Position numbers and translations under genes: made by a program
Assembly (NCBI GenBank): GCA_963832355.1
Contig: CAWHTX010000016.1
Coordinates: 1-64,000 of the forward strand
Length of the DNA stretch: 64,000 nucleotides
From: DATFVA01 sp963832355
Lineage (GTDB): Bacteria > Bacteroidota > Ignavibacteria > Ignavibacteriales > Ignavibacteriaceae
Reading direction: 5' to 3'
Notes under the pieces: model-generated
Seen by the model: only the letters and a program-made list of their open reading frames with translations
The model's database searches: none
What the model was told of the DNA's origin: nothing
Shown here: in pieces, positions 8,047 to 15,767 of the stretch
Layout: the number at the start of each line of letters is the position of its first letter
How positions within the stretch are numbered: the stretch's first letter is position 1

Positions 8047-9051
8047 ATGAGTACGAAATCATACGAAGGTTCATCGGTGCTTCAATACATAAGCATCACT
8101 AAAGCAGTCACAAGAGTAATGACTATTTGTCTCATTATCGGAATTTTTAATGGTCTTGTTGCTGCACAAACAGATGAAGATTCTGCTTCGGTATATGAAT
8201 TTGTTGAAGAGTATCATCATACAATTAACACCCACGATCCTGGTGCCCTTGCGGCACTCTTCACTGAAGATGCGGATTTAATGATGTTCAATCTGCCCGG
8301 GGTACATGGAAGGCAGGCTATCGGGAACTGGTGGCGGAATGTCTGGCAAAGTAAATTTAATAAGCAGGAACCGGGGCGAAAGGGGACAATCATTCCGAAT
8401 TCGATAAGGTTTTTAGCAAGTGATGTTGCACTGGTTAACATCGAAACTAAAACCGGAGGCCAGGACTCCCTGGGGAACAAGCTGCGTACCAGGAGAGCAC
8501 GCGGTACCTGGCTGCTGCATCGTCAAAACGGCAGTTGGCTTATCTCGGCAATGCGGGCGATGCCGAAAGAAAGAGACAGCATTGCGTTGATAAGATCGCT
8601 CAAGGCGGAGGAATCTCTGAAGCCACAGATCCGTGCCTTCGTCAGTGCATACGAAGAGGCATTCGATACTCACGATCCTTCTGCTATCAGCGCGTTCTAC
8701 ACCAACGATGCGGATATTGTGGTTCGTAATTCACCCTTGATACACGGCCGTTCTGCCATCCTTAATTGGTGGCGTGCCTACTTTGCCCAACTGAGAACTA
8801 AGTGGCTCGACCAAAACCGCTGGTTTGAATCTATGAAAACAATCTTGATTATTAACAAAATCCGTATGATAACTCACGACATCGCTCTGATAAATATCAC
8901 CGGAACGGGAGCAGTGCGACAGGCTGATACTGAACCACCGCCCATAAGGTATGCCCGTGCGACCTGGATAATAGTTCGTGAGAAGGGCGAGTGGCGAATT
9001 GCATCGTTAAGAGTTCTGCCAAGCGAAGAGGATCGTGTTATCCGCCGATGA
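8047..9051 (+). CDS. Exported protein with two tandem DUF4440/SnoaL-like domains
   Basis: A 334-residue protein with an uncleaved or late signal segment (VMTICLIIGIFNGLVAAQ, ~residues 22-39). It contains an internal duplication: domain 1 (~45-175) has EEYHHTINTHDPGALAALFT, DADLMMFNLPGVHGRQAIGN, RARGTWLLHRQNGSWLISAMR; domain 2 (~195-325) has AYEEAFDTHDPSAISAFYT, DADIVVRNSPLIHGRSAILN, RYARATWIIVREKGEWRIASLR. Both match the DUF4440/SgcJ-like NTF2 family. SD ggagg lies 6 nt before the ATG. It is 3 nt after the upstream NTF2-like gene. Substrate unknown. Confidence 0.82.
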   Translation: MSTKSYEGSSVLQYISITKAVTRVMTICLIIGIFNGLVAAQTDEDSASVYEFVEEYHHTINTHDPGALAALFTEDADLMMFNLPGVHGRQAIGNWWRNVWQSKFNKQEPGRKGTIIPNSIRFLASDVALVNIETKTGGQDSLGNKLRTRRARGTWLLHRQNGSWLISAMRAMPKERDSIALIRSLKAEESLKPQIRAFVSAYEEAFDTHDPSAISAFYTNDADIVVRNSPLIHGRSAILNWWRAYFAQLRTKWLDQNRWFESMKTILIINKIRMITHDIALINITGTGAVRQADTEPPPIRYARATWIIVREKGEWRIASLRVLPSEEDRVIRR

Positions 9052-9238
9052 AATGATTAAAGTTGAAGATATGGATAAGCAGAGTGGCAGAAGATCATAT
9101 AACCAGCCCATCCAAGCGGACACCTATTTTATTTGGCATTTGCGTAGTTCTTAAGGTTTGTAGACAAACATTGCTGTTCAGCAGTGCAATAAAAATTAAA
9201 TTTGTTAGAAGCATATAACAATACTGTTATGACTTATT

Positions 9239-9349
9239 ATGAAAGTTGATTTACACTTTACTGATCCGAGACTGGTGGCACTATACGACCTACTCAATCC
9301 CCGAAACATTGATAATGGCACCTTCGTATACAGCGTATTACATCTTTAA
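9239..9349 (+). pseudogene. Methyltransferase N-terminal relic B (36 codons)
   Basis: The second copy of the 72-bp block seen at 6617-6688, with about ten base differences and the frame kept. It encodes MKVDLHFTDPRLVALYDLLN, which fits the class I methyltransferase N-terminus even better than copy A. Similarity to copy A stops at exactly the same codon (24), after which the frame continues for 12 unrelated residues to a TAA. The shared end point suggests both come from the same truncated ancestor. Confidence 0.55.
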
Positions 9350-9387
9350 TAAGTAAAAAGTCAAATTCCTGAACTGGTCCCCTCTGC

Positions 9388-9475
9388 AAATTATCAGCAC
9401 TGATCCTTGTCCCTTTGTTTAATTTCCTTTAAGTTTCTGAAGAATAATTATGACACCCGGGGTTATTATCAGATT
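9388..9475. repeat. Dispersed intergenic repeat, copy 3 (degenerate)
   Basis: The clearest shared stretch with copies 1 and 2 is ttatcagcactgatccttg followed by a pyrimidine-rich block and aatttcc; the right half is diverged but keeps aattatgacacccgggg in the place of attaatgcactcggg. It ends ~70 bp upstream of the start at 9545. Confidence 0.45.
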
Positions 9476-9544
9476 TCAGCTGCTTTAAGAAACCACCCGA
9501 TCAGGCAAATTTGTAGAATTTAATGAATAAAGGAAATAAGTCGG

Positions 9545-9775
9545 ATGGGAAAAAACAGATCAGTTAATAAAAATGAAACGATCCTGGTATTTGGTGCCGG
9601 TCTGGGTGCTGCATTCGGAGCTGCCGCAGGAGCTGTATTTGATAGTATAGACATAGCTTATGGAGTTTCTATGGGTCTTGCAGCAGGAGTAGTTATAGCC
9701 ATTGTTTTCGGCAGAAAAATCATTCAGCTTTTCGGCAGTCCCGATAAAACCGATCCTGATAATGAAGTGGAATAG
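9545..9775 (+). CDS. Small glycine-zipper membrane protein
   Basis: A 76-residue protein with two hydrophobic segments (~14-33 and ~38-55) rich in small residues, GAGLGAAFGAAAGAVFD and GVSMGLAAGVVIAIVFG. This matches the glycine-zipper architecture of small inner-membrane or envelope proteins. The N-terminus is basic and the C-terminus acidic (DKTDPDNEVE). No enzymatic motif. The start is an ATG after aataagtcgg. Function unknown. Confidence 0.62.
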   Translation: MGKNRSVNKNETILVFGAGLGAAFGAAAGAVFDSIDIAYGVSMGLAAGVVIAIVFGRKIIQLFGSPDKTDPDNEVE

Positions 9776-9873
9776 AAGCACTGCCGTTAATTTGTCTGGA
9801 TATTGAAACTTAAAAGAAATATCAGGATTTTGTAACCGGGTTAAATATTTACAATAAAGTTTCGGGGATTATC

Positions 9874-11574
9874 ATGAAAGCTTTGTTACTCTTCTTTGCC
9901 TTCTCAATTCCGATGTTAGCTCAGATTCAGTTTCCGCAGGATACGATCGCTTATAATAACCGGTTCAATAACAGGGAGTTTGCCGCGTATGATTCGCAGG
10001 GACTCATCAGGCTGTCGTATACTAGCGGACTTTCCACTGTAAGCAGTAATAACGAGATCTATTATGTAGAAGAGGATGCCGGGGGAAATTTTACAGCCGT
10101 CAACTTAACCAATAATGCCGTTGATGATAATTACTCAACTCTGTCGATCGATCAGAACGATGTGGTACATATAAGTTATGAATCGCGCGATCCTTTGATT
10201 TTCCAGGTGATGTATATGAATAATGCCGGGGGCAGCTTCTCTACTCCTATCGCTATTACCCAGGGCGGTGAGAATAAGGGAACTCCTTACGGAAAAATTG
10301 GTCCCGACAGCGTCATGCATTTTGTCTATTACACTTATACATCGGGTACTGATAATTACTATTACAAAAGTTATGATCTGAGAACAGGTACGTTGGGACC
10401 CGAGGTTATGCTGTCGGCAGGCGAAGCGGGCGGCGACTTTGAAGCTTCTCTTGATGTTGATTCCAACGGCAAGGTCCATATTGTAGGCAGGAGCGGAACC
10501 GACCTGTTTACGGGACCCCTCAAATATTTCAATAATGTGTCGGGATCTTTTCAGGAAATCCCCACAGGCGTTGCGGCTAATGTAAATTACCCGAGAATAA
10601 GAGTTGATGTTAATGATAAAGTTCATATAACCTACAGGTCCGGCTCAGTTCTTTATTATATAAATAACGTCAGCGGTTCGTTTAGCTCGCCGGTGGCGAT
10701 TTCTCCTGCGGGACAGCTTCCGGCAGGGATACAGTCGCTTGAGATCGATAACCAGAACAGACTTTATACTACCTACCAGTCAAGTCAGTCGGCTTCAGGT
10801 AAAGGCTTCTACCTGCTGTTCGCTGAGAACGGGATTTTTAATGATACGATACTGATAGCGGACCTTCCGCCCGAATATGTAACAAGGAATTCATCGCAGG
10901 TGATAACAAAGGGAAACGGCGATATAGCGATGTTCTATGCTGAGGGTGATGTAAGGAACGATACGGTTATATGCGACATCTTTATGAAGAGAGGAAATAT
11001 TTACGATGTTATACCGGTTGAACTGACGCAGTTTTCGGCAGAGGTGCTTTTTAATTCGGTAAGACTGGCCTGGAAGACCGCAACGGAGACTAACAATTAC
11101 GGGTATGAAGTTTACAGGATGGGTCAGTATGAGAAGGACTGGAATATGATCGGATTTGTTAAAGGGAACGGAACAACTAATGAAATCAGCCGATACTCGT
11201 TTACGGATGAGAATCCTGCTCCCGGTGTTTATAAATATAAACTGAAACAGATCGATTTTAACGGAAGCTTCAGCTACTCTGATGAAATTGAAACAGAGGT
11301 AACATCACTGAAAGATTTTAAGCTTTACCAGAATTATCCCAATCCTTTCAATCCTGTTACAACGATAAGGTATTCTGTTCCGGAAAGAAGTTTTGTACAG
11401 CTGAAGGTATATGATGCACTCGGTCTTGAGGTGATGACCCTTGTCAACGCGGAGAAACCCGCGGGAAGTTACAGGCTTGAGTTCAACGCTTCAAACCTGC
11501 CAAGCGGAATATATTTTTATCGCCTGCAGGCTGGCGCCTTTTCTGCCGCCCGGAAGATGACCCTGCTGAAGTAA
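9874..11574 (+). CDS. Type IX-secreted beta-propeller-like protein
   Basis: A 566-residue exported protein. The signal peptide ends near residue 17 (FSIPMLAQ). Residues ~30-380 are repeated beta strands with recurring motifs of the kind LSIDQNDVVHISYES, VDSNGKVHIVG, VDVNDKVHITYRSG, EIDNQNRLYTTYQ, i.e. blades of a sialidase/BNR-like propeller. Residues ~385-475 carry the WKTATETNNYGYEVYR module, also present in 1523-3055. Residues ~484-566 are the type IX sorting domain (YQNYPNPFNPVTTIRYSV, YDALGLEVM, ARKMTLLK). Probably an adhesin or surface protein; the ligand cannot be read. Confidence 0.87.
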   Translation: MKALLLFFAFSIPMLAQIQFPQDTIAYNNRFNNREFAAYDSQGLIRLSYTSGLSTVSSNNEIYYVEEDAGGNFTAVNLTNNAVDDNYSTLSIDQNDVVHISYESRDPLIFQVMYMNNAGGSFSTPIAITQGGENKGTPYGKIGPDSVMHFVYYTYTSGTDNYYYKSYDLRTGTLGPEVMLSAGEAGGDFEASLDVDSNGKVHIVGRSGTDLFTGPLKYFNNVSGSFQEIPTGVAANVNYPRIRVDVNDKVHITYRSGSVLYYINNVSGSFSSPVAISPAGQLPAGIQSLEIDNQNRLYTTYQSSQSASGKGFYLLFAENGIFNDTILIADLPPEYVTRNSSQVITKGNGDIAMFYAEGDVRNDTVICDIFMKRGNIYDVIPVELTQFSAEVLFNSVRLAWKTATETNNYGYEVYRMGQYEKDWNMIGFVKGNGTTNEISRYSFTDENPAPGVYKYKLKQIDFNGSFSYSDEIETEVTSLKDFKLYQNYPNPFNPVTTIRYSVPERSFVQLKVYDALGLEVMTLVNAEKPAGSYRLEFNASNLPSGIYFYRLQAGAFSAARKMTLLK

Positions 11575-11610
11575 TATTGGATGACTATATTCTATCGATA
11601 AAATAAAGCG

Positions 11611-11632
11611 GGCGGATGTATTTTCATCCGCC
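11611..11632. terminator. Stem-loop between convergent genes
   Basis: A perfect 8-bp stem ggcggatg/catccgcc with a 6-nt loop, extended by agcg/cgct across a one-base bulge. It lies between the convergent genes ending at 11574 and 11669 and may act on both; there is no long T tract on either side. Confidence 0.55.
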
Positions 11633-11668
11633 ACGCTGAAATCTAACTCTCCATAAGACACCAATATC

Positions 11669-12136
11669 TTATTTCTTCAGGTGCTGTTCCCTCATTATTT
11701 TCGTGCCTTTCATCTCTCTGATCTCGTCGTAGTTCTTAACTACCGCTTTGAATTTTTCTTCGCCTAATTTATCTCTTACTTTCTTATCAAGAGCATCCCA
11801 TTTTGCGTCCTTGTCCTTATCGGGATCATATGCTGCCAGGTTTTTATTCTTTATCATCAGGACGAGGTTGAAATCGTCTTCATTAGACGCGTTGCCCTGG
11901 AGAATTTTATAGTCTTCTATAAGTCCCTCCGATTTAGCTTCTTCCATTGAAGATACCCATGTTTTAGCGAGATCGTTCATATAGTTATCCGCCTGGTTCG
12001 GGGCAGTCCTGATAAATGTCATTGACCAGACAGCACCGGGCTCGTACATATCATCCTGCATCTGAGCAGATGAACTTGTGTACGGAATTAAAAGTATCGA
12101 AGCGAACAGCACTAACCACAATAGGTTGTGTTTCAT
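11669..12136 (-). CDS. Small periplasmic protein, unknown
   Basis: A 155-residue exported protein when started at the ATG at 12136, which directly opens a signal peptide (MKHNLLWLVLFASILLIPYT) and has aaggaatcttt upstream; an ATG 18 codons earlier would add an unlikely leader. The mature part is polar and helical, with AVWSMTFIRTAPNQADNYMN and a lysine-rich tail. The layout (a strand, then a helix, then DFNLVLMIKNKNLAAYDPD) recalls dimeric alpha-beta barrel proteins and is similar in style to the protein at 33127-33910. Role unknown. Confidence 0.68.
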   Translation of the reverse strand: MKHNLLWLVLFASILLIPYTSSSAQMQDDMYEPGAVWSMTFIRTAPNQADNYMNDLAKTWVSSMEEAKSEGLIEDYKILQGNASNEDDFNLVLMIKNKNLAAYDPDKDKDAKWDALDKKVRDKLGEEKFKAVVKNYDEIREMKGTKIMREQHLKK

Positions 12137-12477
12137 AAAGATTCCTTTATGTTTTGTTGATGGTATTATATTATTTAGGAAAATCCGCAATCACAACTAG
12201 TTTCAATAGAAACAGGAAGAATAATAAGAGGGATTACCACGGTCACAGCACAATAACCGCTTATAAAAGTCTTCTTGGATTGGAATGATAGACAAGTTAT
12301 TATAATATTTGCCAAAGCACAATAGTTATGAAATTTTATTTGCAGCGGCACTGTAGTGATGTGAAATATCGCCCCGGTGAGGAGATATTACCGGGATCAA
12401 TGTCCCGAATACTCCGTTCGGCTGACTATTATTATAAGTCGTTCCCGCAAATTATTTAGAAACAAAAAGTGTCTTCA
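12137..12477. other. Divergent intergenic region, 341 bp
   Basis: This lies between a minus-strand and a plus-strand gene and must hold both promoters. I see no gene, no strong hairpin and no repeat shared with other parts of the window. Confidence 0.5.
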
Positions 12478-14103
12478 ATGAAATTTTTAAGAATTCTCCT
12501 TATTACAGCCCTTTTCGGCACATTTGCACATTCCCAGACATTTCAGTGGGTTGATGCTTCCCCGCTCGATATTTCGATTAACCCCGACCCTCTGCGCAAT
12601 CCTGTAGTTCTGGATAATCACGATAACCCGGTCTGCGCACGGATGGTAAACCTGGAACTTTCTTACGGTACCAGGTTTCTCGGTGATATAGAAATTTCAA
12701 AACTCAGTTCCTCCGGTTCAGCTTTGTGGAAAACGACCGCTTATGGTCAGGTGGATGTAACAAACCTGCTGGTTGACAATAATAATAATGTGATTTGTTC
12801 CGGGATTTTCAGGGATACTCTTGCCATCGATACCGTAATAGTAATTGCTGCAGACCCGAATCCCGCTAATTTTATTCTTAAACTTGATGAGTCGGGTAAC
12901 CTGGTATGGCTTAAAGACGGCTCTGATTTTATAACGGGGTTTGGTGAGATAACTTCCCTGGAAAATGACTACCATTCAGACAATTTGCTTGTTGGTACAA
13001 GCCAGTGGGTACCGGGCACACAGATAGTTACGCTTGATCCCGACGGAAACCCGGTATCGGTAATCGACCAGGACAATACTTCGTTAATAAATGATATGAA
13101 GATGGATGCATCGGGTAACCTGTGGGTTACCGGTTTCTCTTTTGCCGGCGATGTGTCTTTCAACGGACTTGATACAACAGCTCCTTTCACCTACAATGAG
13201 TTTGTTGTTAAGTATGATCCTTCCGGCACAGCTCAGTGGGTGAACTTTATACGCGATATTACTGCCAGTTTTTATGATATAGAAACAGATGCATCGGGTA
13301 ACGGCTACCTTGCAGGCAGTCTTTTCGATTCTACAAACTTCGGCAGCCTGCATGCTCACGGTCCGCAGTGGGTGTATGACTATTTCTTAACCAAAATGGA
13401 TCCCGATGGTAATTTTCTATGGCTTCACGAGCTTCCGCTCGATACTTTGCTGTCGGGTGATGCCGCAGCGGGTTCAGATAATTTCCTGTATACCAAAGAG
13501 GATGGAAGTTCTTATCTTACAGGCTTCTTCAGGGGCGAGGTGAATTATGGTAACGACGTGGTGCTTTCGGCTGACGGCTGGTATGATGTTTTTGTTCTTG
13601 GGTTTAGTCCTGAGGGAGATGTGAAATGGGCTAAATCTGCCGGCAGTGAATTATACGACCAGGGGAAAGGAATAACCGGCGATAGTAAAGGAGATCTTTA
13701 TTTGTCGGGTATGGTTACTCACGATTTCATTTTTGATACTATCTCAGGCATCGGGGGTAATTATAATCTCTTCGTTGCAAAGTTAGGCAGCGGTGAACCC
13801 GTTTCTGTCGGGGATGGTTCTAACAGTGATCTTGCTGTCGATGATTTCGGACTTATGCAGAATTACCCGAATCCTTTTAATCCTTCTACCACGATCTCTT
13901 ACCAGCTTCCGGAAGCGGGACAAGTATCACTGAAAGTTTATGACGTTCTTGGGAATGAAGTTGCATCGCTGGTTAATGAGACTAAACCTGCCGGGAAGTA
14001 TTCTGCTGTCTTCGATGCATCAAAACTGGCAAGCGGAATTTACCTCTACCGGCTCCGTGCCGGCAGCTTCGTTCAGGTTCGGAAGATGCTCCTGCTGAAA
14101 TAG
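12478..14103 (+). CDS. Type IX-secreted SBBP/propeller repeat protein
   Basis: Started at the ATG at 12478 (a GTG at 12469 is possible), giving 541 residues with a signal peptide ending at AHSQ. Residues ~60-440 show repeats of the type DASGNLWVTGFSF, DASGNGYLAGSLFD, TKEDGSSYLTGFF, GDSKGDLYLSGMVT, each followed by a W-x-K or KYDPSGTAQWVN strand. These are SBBP-like beta-propeller repeats. Residues ~459-541 are the type IX sorting domain (MQNYPNPFNPSTTISYQLP, YDVLGNEVASL, VRKMLLLK). The final phrase RAGSFVQVRKM is shared with 3154-4404. Probably surface or released protein. Confidence 0.87.
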   Translation: MKFLRILLITALFGTFAHSQTFQWVDASPLDISINPDPLRNPVVLDNHDNPVCARMVNLELSYGTRFLGDIEISKLSSSGSALWKTTAYGQVDVTNLLVDNNNNVICSGIFRDTLAIDTVIVIAADPNPANFILKLDESGNLVWLKDGSDFITGFGEITSLENDYHSDNLLVGTSQWVPGTQIVTLDPDGNPVSVIDQDNTSLINDMKMDASGNLWVTGFSFAGDVSFNGLDTTAPFTYNEFVVKYDPSGTAQWVNFIRDITASFYDIETDASGNGYLAGSLFDSTNFGSLHAHGPQWVYDYFLTKMDPDGNFLWLHELPLDTLLSGDAAAGSDNFLYTKEDGSSYLTGFFRGEVNYGNDVVLSADGWYDVFVLGFSPEGDVKWAKSAGSELYDQGKGITGDSKGDLYLSGMVTHDFIFDTISGIGGNYNLFVAKLGSGEPVSVGDGSNSDLAVDDFGLMQNYPNPFNPSTTISYQLPEAGQVSLKVYDVLGNEVASLVNETKPAGKYSAVFDASKLASGIYLYRLRAGSFVQVRKMLLLK

Positions 14104-14258
14104 GATTTTTTGTGTCGGTTTTCTGCGAGCGTCAGCCGCTACAAAGTTGTGGAATTATTAACCCTGCAACCCCGCTCCGGTGTTGTATGATTGGAGACAT
14201 TCATACCGATATCTTTTCCAATCCCAAAAAACTATTGCCTCGTAAAGACTGCACAAAT

Positions 14259-15611
14259 CTAAACCAGGTACCCCGCCATCAGCTCCGCCTCGGCTCTTAT
14301 TTCCGGTGCGGCGATAGATTCCCAAACAATGCCTTTCAGGGTCATACCAATTGTAAATATAGTGTCTGACGGTTTGCCGTCTTTCTGCAGAACGCGACCT
14401 TCAGGCAGCGCGTTAATCCCGAGATGTGCCGGGTCCGCATGTATCAGTCCGCGCTTCACAATGTTCCTGATGAACTTATTATCGATCTTATCGTAGTCCT
14501 GGCAGGGACCAATACAGTTGACCACCCAATCTGCCGTTACAGTTTTTTCTTCACCTGTTCCCCGCTCAGTATATTTCAATTCCATTCCGGTATCTGAAGG
14601 GATGATATCTGTTATTCTTCCTGTAAGCGTCCTGAACTGTCCTGATTCTTTCAGCCTTGTCATTGTTTCTTCGCTGGCCGGAGGGATCCTGCTCCTTATT
14701 CTTTCCCAGTACCTGAACACGTGCCTCAGAAATCTTCTTTTCTCTTCGGGAAGGAGGTTCATCCAGACGGCCTTTGTATGAGGCCTTAATGAATCTATTA
14801 CCGATCTCGGATCGAGTCCTTTTTCCTCAGCATTCCGAACGTGCTTTCTTACGATGCTCAGAACCGAAGGTATATCTCTAAGGCCTTCCAGTTCATCATA
14901 AAAAGAAGGATAGGGATCGGTGCTTTTCTGCATCATCGGAAACAGTCCCCTGCGCGATATCCCCGTCATCTGCCCCTTGTGTTTCTTTCTGTAAAGTGAA
15001 GCTGCAAGGTCTACAGTCGTCTGTCCTGTACCGATAAAGAGTATACTGTCATCAGCTTTAAGTTCTTTAAATATTTCGGGATCCCAGGCATTTCTTATAT
15101 AGCGCTTATCTGAAGCAAAGCCGCTGTTCTTTACAGCAGGATCGAGTGGAAGCGAATTGCCGGGCGCAAGTACAGCTTTATCCGTAACGAACTCTCTGCC
15201 GTCTTCCATATGCACAACCGGTCTGCCTTCTCTCATCTCCATATCGGATGCTTCGCCTTTTATTCTTTCATATAAAATGTTTTCACTTTTCTGAGCAAAT
15301 GACTCGCGGAACATGGTATGAATATATTCCCTGTAAAGTTTCCTTGGAAGGTAATCACCCTTGCCGGCCTGAATTCCTCTGTTGTTCACCCACTCAAGGA
15401 AATGTTCCGGTTGGTCTGAGTATACGCCCATTATTTCAGCAGGTACGTTAAGCAGGTGATCTTCGTCCGTTGAGTAGGCAGGACCGAGATTATCTTCACC
15501 GGCCCGGTCTATCATTCTTATGTGAACCGGCTGCGCCGGCCTCCGTCCGAACAGTTTCATAGCAAGCAGGGTACCGGACAATCCGGCCCCAATGATTGTT
15601 ATATCTTTCAT
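14259..15611 (-). CDS. FAD/NAD(P)-binding oxidoreductase (COG4529-like)
   Basis: A 450-residue cytoplasmic flavoprotein. The N-terminus MKDITIIGAGLSGTLLAMKL is a Rossmann GxGxxG motif for FAD; DEDHLLNVPAEIMGVYSDQP and FLEWVNNRG match the COG4529 family of single-component FAD/NAD(P)-binding proteins. A second Rossmann motif, ILFIGTGQTTVDLAASLYRK (~200), should bind NAD(P), and ADWVVNCIGP (~370) is the usual late flavin-contact motif. Family members have no settled substrate. It is divergent from the two-component gene at 15768. Confidence 0.85.
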   Translation of the reverse strand: MKDITIIGAGLSGTLLAMKLFGRRPAQPVHIRMIDRAGEDNLGPAYSTDEDHLLNVPAEIMGVYSDQPEHFLEWVNNRGIQAGKGDYLPRKLYREYIHTMFRESFAQKSENILYERIKGEASDMEMREGRPVVHMEDGREFVTDKAVLAPGNSLPLDPAVKNSGFASDKRYIRNAWDPEIFKELKADDSILFIGTGQTTVDLAASLYRKKHKGQMTGISRRGLFPMMQKSTDPYPSFYDELEGLRDIPSVLSIVRKHVRNAEEKGLDPRSVIDSLRPHTKAVWMNLLPEEKRRFLRHVFRYWERIRSRIPPASEETMTRLKESGQFRTLTGRITDIIPSDTGMELKYTERGTGEEKTVTADWVVNCIGPCQDYDKIDNKFIRNIVKRGLIHADPAHLGINALPEGRVLQKDGKPSDTIFTIGMTLKGIVWESIAAPEIRAEAELMAGYLV

Positions 15612-15767
15612 TATTAGTTTATTCCTGTCGCATGGATAATAAGAATCTTCTGAAAAAGAAACAATAATTCTGTTTGATTTAATCCCTTCTAATGACTAAC
15701 TTCAATCAAGGCCCCTCATTCCTCTATTTTCAAAATAAATTCCAAATCCTGTCAGGAGTCATAATAT

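Larger units (their letters stand above)
9052..9544. other. 493-bp intergenic region with relics and repeats
   Basis: No full-length gene is present. It holds, in order: an attC-like half-site phrase at 9098-9124 (tataaccag...aagcggacacc), a small perfect hairpin ataaca/tgttat at 9215-9230, methyltransferase relic B at 9239-9349 and the third copy of the dispersed repeat at 9388-9475. Confidence 0.6.

Noticed and set aside
4600..9500. A full integron cassette array
   Set aside because: Gene size and orientation would fit, but complete attC palindromes and an integrase are missing. Only half-site-like phrases remain, so it is kept as a weak lead rather than a feature.
10135..10626. A 163-codon minus-strand open frame inside the type IX cargo gene
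   Set aside because: It is antisense to a clearly coding beta-propeller with conserved repeats, has no ribosome site, and its composition is that of a shadow.
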